Shown one piece after another: positions 1-6,245 of a stretch of DNA of 11,371 bases. Position numbers and translations under genes: made by a program. The notes under the pieces were generated by a model. The model made no database searches and had not been told where the DNA came from. It saw only the letters and a list, made by a program, of their open reading frames with translations. Numbering within the stretch: position 1 is the stretch's first letter; every line of letters begins with the position of its first letter. Source of the stretch: an uncultured Hyphomicrobiales bacterium (lineage in GTDB: Bacteria > Pseudomonadota > Alphaproteobacteria > Rhizobiales > CAJQND01); the NCBI GenBank assembly GCA_905479595.1, contig CAJQND010000173.1:1-11371 (forward strand). Direction: 5' to 3'.

Positions 1-1
1 C

Positions 2-463
2 CTGGGTGTGACGCCCAAAGCCCAAAACTGGGAAGATGCCGTTTATCTGATGAAGTCGATCAATCGCGGCTTCAACACCCTCTCGGACGACGAGTGGATG
101 ACCTGGGCACGCCGCACATATATTGAAAAAAACGGGTTTCCATTCGGCGATTACGACAAGAATCTGCGCAAAACATTTGCCAGCCATGACGAATTGACAA
201 CGAGTGAATTGCCGACTTTATGGCCGCAATTCAAGGCGCTGAAAAACCGCCCGGTTCTGGTTTTACGCGGTGAACATTCAGATATTCTCTCCGCCAAAAC
301 GGTTGATCGAATGCTGAAAGAAAAACCTGACCTGCTCGCAACCACGGTCAACGACAGGGGGCATGTGCCGTTTCTTGATGAACCAGAAGCGCTTGCCTCA
401 ATTGCAGAATTGCTAAAACGTGCCGATGCAGCAGAACCCGGCGTTGAACCCAGAAAAACTTAG
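2..463 (+). CDS. Alpha/beta hydrolase, C-terminal part (5' end outside window)
   Basis: The reading frame is open to the left edge, so this is the last ~153 residues of a longer protein; the GTG at position 8 is internal and not a start. Seen: a late beta-strand with 'VLVLRGEHSDILS', which fits the catalytic acid loop of alpha/beta-hydrolase-fold enzymes (Asp in 'HSD'), followed about 30 residues later by 'DRGHVPFLDEPEAL', which fits the catalytic-His loop and the last helix. The nucleophile elbow (GxSxG) would lie outside the window. In this family such enzymes are esterases, dehalogenases or C-C hydrolases; the lid region here ('YLMKSINRGFNTLSDDEWMTW') does not let me choose a substrate. 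There is no signal peptide information because the N-terminus is missing. The gene is convergent with the HhH gene; 10 bases separate the stop codons. Fold assignment is fairly safe, the reaction is unknown. Confidence 0.8.
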   Translation: MGVTPKAQNWEDAVYLMKSINRGFNTLSDDEWMTWARRTYIEKNGFPFGDYDKNLRKTFASHDELTTSELPTLWPQFKALKNRPVLVLRGEHSDILSAKTVDRMLKEKPDLLATTVNDRGHVPFLDEPEALASIAELLKRADAAEPGVEPRKT

Positions 464-476
464 GGTCCTGACCCTA
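454..476 (-). terminator. Intrinsic terminator of the OmpA/HhH operon, overlapping its stop codon
   Basis: Read on the minus strand, a perfect 6-bp stem TAGGGT/ACCCTA with a CAGG loop (461-476) is followed by AG and then TTTTT (458-454), the form of a Rho-independent terminator. The first three stem bases are the TAG stop of the HhH gene, and on the other strand the first three stem bases are the TAG stop of the hydrolase gene. For the + strand transcript there is no T-run after the hairpin, so termination is expected mainly for the minus-strand operon. The stem is short, so strength is uncertain. Confidence 0.55.
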
Positions 477-911
477 GCCTTCGCTGACCAAAGCTTTGGC
501 CTGACCGACCCAGTCTTCCCTGATGATGCGGCCCTTGAAGTTGAGGATTTCATCCACACCGGTAATTTCTGCTGAGTTCCACCCGGCGATCTGGTCGAAG
601 TGGAAAACACCGAGTTCGTTCAACAGGCCATTTATTTTTGGGCCAATGCCGCTGATCCGGGTAAGGTCGTCGGCGATCCCGCCGCGCGGTTCTTCAAGCC
701 CAAATGCAGTTGTTTCAATTTCCAGTTCTTCAAGCTCGTGAATAGCTTCATCGTCCTCGACTGCCACTAAGTCCGGTTCCGCGATTGATACAGCGCTTTG
801 CCCCACGCGCGCTTTACGCCGTAACAACAACTTGGCGACAACACCCAAGATGAGCCCGATAATAAACACCCCCAAAAGCAGCAGGAAATGTTCAAAGAAT
901 AAGTGTCCCAA
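474..911 (-). CDS. Membrane-anchored helix-hairpin-helix (H3TH, COG3743-type) protein
   Basis: About 145 residues. Order: a strongly hydrophobic TM helix (about 8-30, 'LLLLGVFIIGLILGVVAKLLL') followed by RRK, so the C-terminus should be cytoplasmic; an acidic linker (about 44-75, rich in E/D); then an HhH/H3TH domain (about 81-142) with the motif 'ISGIGPKINGLLNELGVFHF' and a conserved-looking 'NFKGRI..EDWVGQAKAL' tail. This tail form is typical of the family named 'predicted 5' DNA nuclease, flap endonuclease-1-like', common in rhizobia. Nuclease activity is not shown by the sequence: no metal-binding acidic cluster of FEN1 is present, so binding (DNA or protein) is the safer reading. Start: there is no ATG in the protein. 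The TTG at 918-920 sits directly against AGGA, while the TTG at 909-911 has a 9-nt spacing and is preferred; the longer form has 148 residues. It is third in the operon behind the OmpA gene and the 40-residue peptide. The family call is good, the role unknown. Confidence 0.85.
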   Translation of the reverse strand: MGHLFFEHFLLLLGVFIIGLILGVVAKLLLRRKARVGQSAVSIAEPDLVAVEDDEAIHELEELEIETTAFGLEEPRGGIADDLTRISGIGPKINGLLNELGVFHFDQIAGWNSAEITGVDEILNFKGRIIREDWVGQAKALVSEG

Positions 912-920
912 TTTCTGCAA

Positions 921-924
921 TCCT
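921..924 (-). promoter_or_regulatory. Shine-Dalgarno AGGA deciding a TTG start for the HhH gene
   Basis: AGGA lies between the TAA of the 40-residue peptide (930-932) and the HhH gene. It touches the first TTG (918-920), which is too close for use, and is 9 nt before the second TTG (909-911). The short distance from the upstream stop suggests translational coupling. Confidence 0.45.
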
Positions 925-929
925 GTTTG

Positions 930-1052
930 TTACCGCGACCAGCCTTTTGGCCCGCAATAGAACCATCCAGATAAAAACCCGACGACACCGCTCGCCGCGA
1001 GCCAGAAGCTGATATCAACGGCATATGCCGTAAGTTGATTAAAATCGAACAT
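930..1052 (-). CDS. Small single-TM membrane peptide (40 aa)
   Basis: A 40-codon ATG-to-TAA reading frame in the gap between the OmpA and HhH genes, read directly from the sequence. The product begins 'MFDFNQLTAYAVDIS', has one hydrophobic helix (about 14-32, Gly-rich: 'FWLAASGVVGFLSGWFY'), and ends 'CGPKGWSR', with Lys and Arg only at the C-terminus. By the positive-inside rule the C-terminus should be cytoplasmic. A purine-rich stretch with AAGGA and AAAGAG precedes the ATG. It starts 35 bp after the OmpA stop. Its frame is the same as that of the HhH gene, with TAA and three sense codons between them. In position and size it matches ArfB, the ~50-residue TM peptide of the mycobacterial arfABC operon. 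No homolog is recognised by sequence. The longer frame over this region (767-1084) has no plausible composition. Support is context, TM helix and start codon. Confidence 0.65.
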   Translation of the reverse strand: MFDFNQLTAYAVDISFWLAASGVVGFLSGWFYCGPKGWSR

Positions 1053-1087
1053 CTCTTTTTCTCTGTCCTTTTGCTGCCATGCAATTG

Positions 1088-3364
1088 CTATGGCATTACC
1101 AGAAACTCGATCCGTCTATTCTTTTTTCGCCCAGCCAGCGTTTTGTTTGAGGCTATTGGACGGGTTTCGCCAAATCCTACCGGGTTGAGTGATAGCCCAT
1201 CAGGAGTTTCACTCGCAAAAAATTCGGCCACTGCTTTTGCCCGCTGCTGACTCAGCTTGAGGTTTGCATCAACACTACCGCTTGAATCTGTATGCCCGGC
1301 AATTTCGATAACGCGCTGGCGGCAGAGCTTTGCGACGTCAGAGAGTTTTTTCAGCAATGGCACGGATGCTTTAGCAAGTTCTGCCGTGCCAGTTACAAAC
1401 CGGATCGATTTACCTGCCATGATTGCATTTATTTTTTCCTGGCACTCAACCGCATCCGGGCCGGAATTTGCGGTCAGTGAGAACGAAGCCTCAAAGCCCT
1501 TTGGCAGTCGTGTTTCAACATCGCTTTTGATTTTCTCGGCATCGGTTTTGTTCTTGGCATCGCCAATTACCGTCAGGCTTTTTCCTTGCAGCTGCACACT
1601 TCCAACATTTAGTCGAGTGAGTTGGTCAAGGCCGAGAGCCGCTGCCTTGAACCACCCCTCCTCGCCAGCATTCAATGCTTGCTCCGTACGGTCAGAGATT
1701 TGTGCATTTGGCAATTTCTTGCCTACGTGGCGCGCCAGTTCGTCCTGATCGATGTCATTTGGAATGGTGCCATGCAAAACAACACCCCCATCATCCAGGA
1801 CCGCGTACCATTGTGGCAATTTCGCTTCTTCGCGTGGCTTGATCGAAATCTCCGCCAAAGTTTGATCTTCAGATGCATTGCCCGCCGCATCAGAGCTAAC
1901 AACCAGTACATCGTGATTGCCGGGGTCAAGCGGATCATCCAGTTTGAACAACCATTTTCCCGCTCCATTTGTGGTGAGCGCTTCATCCTCTCCCAGCACG
2001 GCACGTTTACCGGCCACTGATACAACCAGGCTTACAGCCTCTTTTTCATCCCAGGTACCGGCAATCTGGGATGGGCTTTCAAAACCTGAATATGTTTCCA
2101 CCTTTGGCGGCGCGGGCGAGCTTTTATCAATCACCACCTTGCGGGTAGTGGAGAAAATTTTATTGGGACCATCTGCGCCAATTGCGCGGATTGTGAGCTC
2201 ATATTCCCCGTCAGCGATATCAATATCCGGTGAAAGGAACCAGCTTCCCTCCCCATCTGAGGTCAACTCCTCGTCGACACCCAAACGGTAGGTTTTACCA
2301 TCAAGAACAACTTCAAATGTCTGCCCGGCACCGCCACCCCACTGCCCCATCGCAATAGGCCGAACGCCGCCTGGAGTCTGAGGTTTTACCTGCGTTGACG
2401 AGGCGACATTTCCAATGACAAGTTCGTTTTCAGAAACATCTGTCGAGACGTTCCCGTATTGATCCGTCGATCGAACCACGACATCGTATATGCCTGGCTT
2501 CAGACCACCATGAGGAACAAGTGTCCAGTTTCCGGCGCTATCAGAAACAAACGAAGGGCTTTGCCCGAGTATATAGGTTTTGTTGTCCAGCTTAACTTCA
2601 AGGGTTTCTCCGTCTCCAACATCCCATGATCCACGGACGGGGAGCTCCTCGCTTATGCCGACAAATACTCCCACAGTAGGCTGTTCAGGCGGGGTTCCAT
2701 CAATGGTCACTTCACCACGAGTTTTATCGCGCAGCACGCCATCTGAAAGCTTTACAGCAACCTCTATGTCATACTTTCCGTCTGCAAGGTCACTGTCAGG
2801 GGTCAGCGTAAACCGCCCACCGGCGACCGCAAGCGCCTTGCTCTCACCTTGCACATAGGTTCGCCCTGCAAGTTTAACCTGTAATGTTCCAGCACTTCCG
2901 TGGGGCCAGGAACCTTGAATGGACGGACGGCGGTTCGAACCACGGTATGGCCGCACCTTAGGCGCAAAAACCACAAGCTTGGGATCAGGCGCTGGCGCAG
3001 TCTCAGCTGGGGCAAAAACTTCCAACGCACTGGTGACTTTGCGCACGCCTCTGGTTTGCCGGGCGGCGGCCTCCAGTTGGGCTTTGGTTTCTTCGCTTGG
3101 CACTGAGCCGCGCAGCTCGATATCGCGCCCATGCACCACAACCTCACCAAAAGAAGATATCGGGCCTGCCTGTTTGGCAAGATTGGCTTCGAGCTTATTG
3201 GACCAGTATCCGCTTTCAACGTGGATGAGCCATGACAGGATTAAAACCGCGCAAAAGCCAAACACCGGCCAGAACCAGCCAATGCCCAAACGTTTGAGCG
3301 CACCCAAACCACCACCGCGTCGAGAACTCACATTCTCCGATTTTTTGGATTTCTTATTTTTCAT
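1088..3364 (-). CDS. ArfA-like OmpA-family protein: TM - BON - four Ig-like repeats - BON - OmpA
   Basis: 758 residues. Order: basic cytoplasmic N-terminus (1-30, many K/R); one TM helix (about 31-48), without an evident cleavage site, so likely an inner-membrane anchor with the rest in the periplasm; a BON domain (about 56-117, 'VVVHGRDIELRGSVPSEETK'); a Pro/Ala linker; four Ig-like repeats (about 136-508); a BON-like tandem (about 517-632, 'GGVVLHGTIPND' and 'KSLTVIGDAKNK'); a C-terminal OmpA peptidoglycan-binding domain (about 645-758). In the last domain 'GHTDSSGS' and 'LSQQRAKAV' place Asp693 and Arg708 at the spacing of the diaminopimelate-binding pair known in OmpA proteins, and the end 'GRKKNRRIEF' is typical. 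TM-BON-OmpA is the layout of mycobacterial ArfA/OmpATb (Rv0899) and relatives in rhizobia; there the reported role is ammonia release and acid adaptation, and whether that holds here is unknown. The start ATG has GGGGAAG just upstream. First gene of a three-gene operon. The Ig-like insert is unusual. Confidence 0.9.
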   Translation of the reverse strand: MKNKKSKKSENVSSRRGGGLGALKRLGIGWFWPVFGFCAVLILSWLIHVESGYWSNKLEANLAKQAGPISSFGEVVVHGRDIELRGSVPSEETKAQLEAAARQTRGVRKVTSALEVFAPAETAPAPDPKLVVFAPKVRPYRGSNRRPSIQGSWPHGSAGTLQVKLAGRTYVQGESKALAVAGGRFTLTPDSDLADGKYDIEVAVKLSDGVLRDKTRGEVTIDGTPPEQPTVGVFVGISEELPVRGSWDVGDGETLEVKLDNKTYILGQSPSFVSDSAGNWTLVPHGGLKPGIYDVVVRSTDQYGNVSTDVSENELVIGNVASSTQVKPQTPGGVRPIAMGQWGGGAGQTFEVVLDGKTYRLGVDEELTSDGEGSWFLSPDIDIADGEYELTIRAIGADGPNKIFSTTRKVVIDKSSPAPPKVETYSGFESPSQIAGTWDEKEAVSLVVSVAGKRAVLGEDEALTTNGAGKWLFKLDDPLDPGNHDVLVVSSDAAGNASEDQTLAEISIKPREEAKLPQWYAVLDDGGVVLHGTIPNDIDQDELARHVGKKLPNAQISDRTEQALNAGEEGWFKAAALGLDQLTRLNVGSVQLQGKSLTVIGDAKNKTDAEKIKSDVETRLPKGFEASFSLTANSGPDAVECQEKINAIMAGKSIRFVTGTAELAKASVPLLKKLSDVAKLCRQRVIEIAGHTDSSGSVDANLKLSQQRAKAVAEFFASETPDGLSLNPVGFGETRPIASNKTLAGRKKNRRIEFLVMP
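1841..2959 (-). repeat. Four tandem Ig-like repeat units within the OmpA-family protein
   Basis: Protein-level repeats of about 85-95 residues (roughly 136-222, 227-318, 328-413 and 417-508). Each shows the same pattern: G-S/T/Q-W, then a strand 'VxL.GKTY.LG', then 'L.(S)DGxGxWxLxPD', then 'LxDGxYDxxV' and a closing strand with 'VTID' or a like sequence, followed by a Pro-rich joint such as 'GTPPEQP' or 'KSSPAPP'. This is the beta-sandwich repeat of bacterial Ig-like domains. The copies have diverged; no long identical DNA stretch was noticed between them, which suggests an old duplication. Confidence 0.75.
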
Positions 3365-3585
3365 TCTTCCCCAGGCTTTAGCGCTTGTGTTCTTTTATGC
3401 ATTCTGGAATATCCACGCCATATGATCTAAGGACAATCTTTATATCACGTTACGTTGAATTCTTCTTCCTGGTCGGCAAAATATCAGGTTCAAACAAAAC
3501 TAACCCGTCTGGCGACGATGTTCCACCTTGATTTATAAGGCTAACCCGGCAAGATGCCGCCACGTAAACCACTTGGAAACACCCA
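3365..3585. other. Divergent intergenic region between the OmpA and sulfotransferase operons
   Basis: 221 bp, AT-richer than the flanking genes, between two start codons. It must hold promoters for both directions. For the minus strand, TTGTCC-17 nt-GATATT is a reasonable pair (see separate entry). For the + strand the best -10-like word is TATAAG at 3534-3539, without a good -35 at the proper distance. The + strand gene has GGAAA (3575-3579) before its ATG. I see no RNA gene and no clear operator repeat here; ACGTTACGT at 3448-3456 is a short perfect dyad of uncertain meaning. Confidence 0.5.
3408..3436 (-). promoter_or_regulatory. Candidate sigma-70 promoter of the OmpA operon
   Basis: On the minus strand TTGTCC (3436-3431) and GATATT (3413-3408) are separated by 17 nt, each matching 4 of 6 consensus positions, and lie 44 nt before the ATG of the OmpA-family gene. 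It is a by-eye match only; transcription start mapping is needed to confirm it. Confidence 0.3.
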
Positions 3586-5418
3586 ATGCCACCTTATACC
3601 AATCCGCTTGAACAGGCCCGCTCGCTGGCACAGGCCGGGCGAACGGGTTCTGCACGCAAAGCTTATAAAGCTGCATTGGGCAAACGACCAGACCCGCAAA
3701 CACTGATTGAGTACGCGGTATTCGAGGCGCAGCACGGCTCACCGGTGACAGCGCGCAAGCTGTTAATGAAAGCGCAAAGGCTCACCCCCAATGATCCCGC
3801 CATTTACATCAATCTTGGCGAAATATTGCGTGTGAATAACCGTCATGATGAGGCACTGGCACATTTTGAACGCGCCTGCGAGTTGACAAATTCCCGCGAT
3901 GCGGATGCACTCTATTTGCTTGCCGAGACGCAACGCAATCTTGAGGACATGGAAAACGCGCGCAAAAACATCGAGCTCGCTGCTGAAATATCCCCCAACG
4001 ACCCGGAGATTGCCGCACTCCTGGCTTTGATGCAGATCACGCAAGGTGACGCTTTGCTGGGAATTGAAAGTTACAAGCGCGCACTGAAGGCAGATCCCAC
4101 GAATTTCACCTACACCATCAATCTCGCAACATTATTCTACCGGCTTGAGCATTGGGAAGATGCCGCTGAAACCTTCGACAAAGCCAGCCGCCTCGGGTCT
4201 ATAAGCAGAGAAAACGCACTCGATTGGATCAACACACTCATCTACACCGAACGTGGCCGCGAAGCTGTTAGCCTGGCAGAAAAACTGGCGGAAGCAGGCG
4301 CAGATCCCCTCACCTCCCATTTGGCGCAAGGTTCCGCCCTCATGAGCATTGGCGATTTTGACGGTGCTGAAACCCACTTCCGGGCGGCATTTGCAATCGA
4401 TAACGACAAGGCAATATCCCTCGAGAAGCTTTCCTTGATTCGGCGATTACGGGCGGAGGATGAACCCGCCCTGCGTGCGCTCGCAGGTCCGAATGCGCCA
4501 AAGGATCAGCGGGTCAAAGCGAATTTTTCGCTCTATCAGCTTTTACGCAATGATAATCTAGATGACGCTTTTGCAGCTCTAAAGACTGCCAATGAACTGG
4601 CATTTTCAAACCATCCATTTGATGGCGAACAACACACCGCCATGATGGATACGCTTGCAGAAACGTTTTCACGTGATTTCATGCACGCGCGTCAAGGCCA
4701 AGGTGATGGACGTGAAGGGCCGGTCTTCATTGTCGGTATGCCGCGCTCCGGCACCACACTGGTGGAAACCATGCTGGCCTCTTACGAAGATGTCTTTGCT
4801 GGCGGTGAACGCAACATGGTTCGTCAGTTCAACAATCAATTGCCAGGATTTCCAGGTTCGGTAATTGAAAAGGACGCAGCCTGGGCCGCCCAACAAGGTA
4901 AGCTTTTGTATGATGAAATGCTCGCTGCTGGAAACGGCACCCGTTTTGTGACCGATAAACTGCCGGGAAACTATGCTAATGTTGGTCTGATCACGTGGTT
5001 GCTACCTGGAGCAAAGATCATTTATTGCCGGCGCGATGCGATGGACAACTGCCTGTCATGTTACGAGCAGCATTTTCATTCTGGCCTGCATTATGCGTAT
5101 GACCTGGAAGCCCTGGCTGTGGCATATCGCGCTCACGAACGAATTATGTCGCATTGGCTTGAGAATTCGCCACATTCTATACATATTGTGGATTATGAAA
5201 AGCTGGTGCACGATCCTGATTCTCATGCACGGGCACTTAGTGATTTTTGCGGACTTAGTTTTAATAGTGATAGTATTAATCCGCAAAACGTTGACAGATC
5301 GATTGCAACAGCCAGTGCATGGCAGGCTCGACAGCCGATTAACGCAAACTCGGTTGGCAAATGGAAACGTTACGGAGATGCATTACAGCCGTTAAAGGCT
5401 GCTCTGGAGGCAAGGTGA
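3586..5418 (+). CDS. TPR-repeat sulfotransferase (PAPS-dependent, cytoplasmic)
   Basis: 610 residues. The N-terminal half (about 5-340) is a run of TPR-type helical pairs, e.g. 'PAIYINLGEILRVNNRHDEA' and 'ANLATLFYRLEHWEDAAETF'-like units with the A/G/Y/F spacing of TPRs. The C-terminal half (about 375-605) is a sulfotransferase domain: 'VFIVGMPRSGTTLVETML' (P386-T391) is the 5'-phosphosulfate-binding loop, and 'IIYCRRDAMDNCLSCY' (R482/R483 with S491) fits the 3'-phosphate-binding site. Such enzymes move sulfate from PAPS to a hydroxyl or similar group of a carbohydrate, lipid or protein; TPRs usually bind a partner or substrate. There is no signal peptide or TM helix, so the cytoplasm is expected. 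No PAPS synthesis gene is in the window. Full length, no frame break. The stop TGA overlaps the GTG start of the next gene (GTGA), a strong sign of co-translation with the lipoprotein protease. The family is clear, the substrate is unknown. Confidence 0.9.
   Translation: MPPYTNPLEQARSLAQAGRTGSARKAYKAALGKRPDPQTLIEYAVFEAQHGSPVTARKLLMKAQRLTPNDPAIYINLGEILRVNNRHDEALAHFERACELTNSRDADALYLLAETQRNLEDMENARKNIELAAEISPNDPEIAALLALMQITQGDALLGIESYKRALKADPTNFTYTINLATLFYRLEHWEDAAETFDKASRLGSISRENALDWINTLIYTERGREAVSLAEKLAEAGADPLTSHLAQGSALMSIGDFDGAETHFRAAFAIDNDKAISLEKLSLIRRLRAEDEPALRALAGPNAPKDQRVKANFSLYQLLRNDNLDDAFAALKTANELAFSNHPFDGEQHTAMMDTLAETFSRDFMHARQGQGDGREGPVFIVGMPRSGTTLVETMLASYEDVFAGGERNMVRQFNNQLPGFPGSVIEKDAAWAAQQGKLLYDEMLAAGNGTRFVTDKLPGNYANVGLITWLLPGAKIIYCRRDAMDNCLSCYEQHFHSGLHYAYDLEALAVAYRAHERIMSHWLENSPHSIHIVDYEKLVHDPDSHARALSDFCGLSFNSDSINPQNVDRSIATASAWQARQPINANSVGKWKRYGDALQPLKAALEAR
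5406..5410 (+). promoter_or_regulatory. Shine-Dalgarno GGAGG deciding the GTG start of the protease gene
   Basis: GGAGG lies 4 nt before GTG at 5415-5417. It sits within the last codons of the sulfotransferase gene. It supports the GTG start over the in-frame ATG at 5361, which would add 18 hydrophilic residues in front of the lipoprotein signal peptide. Confidence 0.7.
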
Positions 5419-6239
5419 AACAATTCGCGGTTCTAGCATTTGCAGGGATGGCCCTGGCGGGGTGTGTAACCTCGTCCGGTGAACCGCGCGTGATTAACGT
5501 CACCATGACGCCAACCGCATCGACGTCTTCTGGCGCGCTTAGCAGATCAATCGATAATCTTTTACAGAAGACCGGACCTTCTTACGTAACGCTGGTCGTC
5601 ACAAAATCGGCTAAAAAAGACCGTTTATCGCAAAACGAACTCCAGGAATCAGTTACATCCGGATCGGGCTTTATCATCGATCCATCTGGCTATGTACTGA
5701 CCGCAGGTCATGTTGCGGTAAAAGAAGGTTATATCGTTGAGGCCCGTGGTCCCGATGGCAGAACGTATCTGGGCAAAGTCGTCGCTGTGAAAAAATCAAC
5801 AGACACCGCCTTGATAAAACTAAGGGGAATGGGTAGTGCCCGCCCTGTGCAGCCAACTGGCCAGCCCTGTCTGGCGCGTGGCCAGGCAATTTTTTCTCTT
5901 GGCAAACCTCGTGCCACTGGCGACACGGCGCGCATTGGCGAAGTTTCATCGATGAGCTTTGGCCGACCGGTTTCGTATCAGGGCTTCGGCTATCCTGACG
6001 CAATGGTGTTGAAACTCCAGACCCGTAAGGGCGAATCAGGCGGGCCGGTTTTCAACGAATCAGGTCAACTGTCCGGCATGGTGGTCAGTACGCTGTCAGA
6101 CAGTTCGGGACGACACCTCGATCTGGCCCATGCAGTCACCGCACCTGAATTGGCACGGTTTGTATGTCAGAAAACCAGTTGTTCTTCGGGCTGGCGTGCG
6201 CTCACCAACGTTAATGTCAAATCCTGCCCGGCTGCCTAA
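5415..6239 (+). CDS. Trypsin-like serine protease, predicted lipoprotein (no PDZ domain)
   Basis: 274 residues from the GTG start. The N-terminus 'MKQFAVLAFAGMALAGC' is a lipoprotein signal peptide with lipobox LAGC, so Cys17 should be lipidated. No Asp follows the Cys (next is Val), so by the enterobacterial +2 rule it would go to the outer membrane; that rule is not certain in alphaproteobacteria. The protease domain (about 75-250) shows a trypsin/HtrA-type triad: 'LTAGHVAV' (His99), 'STDTALIKL' (Asp130) and 'RKGESGGPVF' (Ser208), the last with an oxyanion-hole glycine. There is no PDZ domain, unlike DegP/DegQ, and it is shorter than them. It has four further Cys (152, 251, 256, 271), which may form disulfides in the periplasm. 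GTGA overlap with the sulfotransferase gene implies coupling. The stop TAA overlaps the stop of the convergent qor gene. Likely an envelope peptidase; its substrate is unknown. Confidence 0.88.
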   Translation: MKQFAVLAFAGMALAGCVTSSGEPRVINVTMTPTASTSSGALSRSIDNLLQKTGPSYVTLVVTKSAKKDRLSQNELQESVTSGSGFIIDPSGYVLTAGHVAVKEGYIVEARGPDGRTYLGKVVAVKKSTDTALIKLRGMGSARPVQPTGQPCLARGQAIFSLGKPRATGDTARIGEVSSMSFGRPVSYQGFGYPDAMVLKLQTRKGESGGPVFNESGQLSGMVVSTLSDSSGRHLDLAHAVTAPELARFVCQKTSCSSGWRALTNVNVKSCPAA

Positions 6240-6245
6240 GGCAGC
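6231..6245. terminator. Perfect hairpin over the overlapping stop codons of protease and qor genes
   Basis: GCTGCC (6231-6236), loop TAA (6237-6239), GGCAGC (6240-6245): a perfect 6-bp stem. The loop is the TAA stop of the + strand protease gene, and the TAG stop of the minus-strand qor gene occupies 6236-6238. Neither strand has a T-run after the stem, so it is not a standard Rho-independent terminator. It may weakly pause polymerase or protect 3' ends; coincidence is possible. Confidence 0.3.

Noticed and set aside
767..1084. 105-codon minus-strand frame covering the gap after the OmpA gene
   Set aside because: It overlaps the HhH gene in another frame and its product is an irregular Cys/Ser/Arg-rich string. 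The 40-codon frame at 930-1052 fits the gap far better.
1257..1748. 163-codon + strand frame opposite the OmpA domain; also 2919-3425
   Set aside because: Both are antisense shadows of the OmpA-family gene; Ser/Pro/Arg-rich without motifs, and no suitable ribosome binding site was noted.
5361..5414. ATG at 5361 as the start of the protease
   Set aside because: It would put 18 polar residues before a perfect lipoprotein signal peptide; GTG at 5415 has GGAGG upstream and the GTGA overlap.
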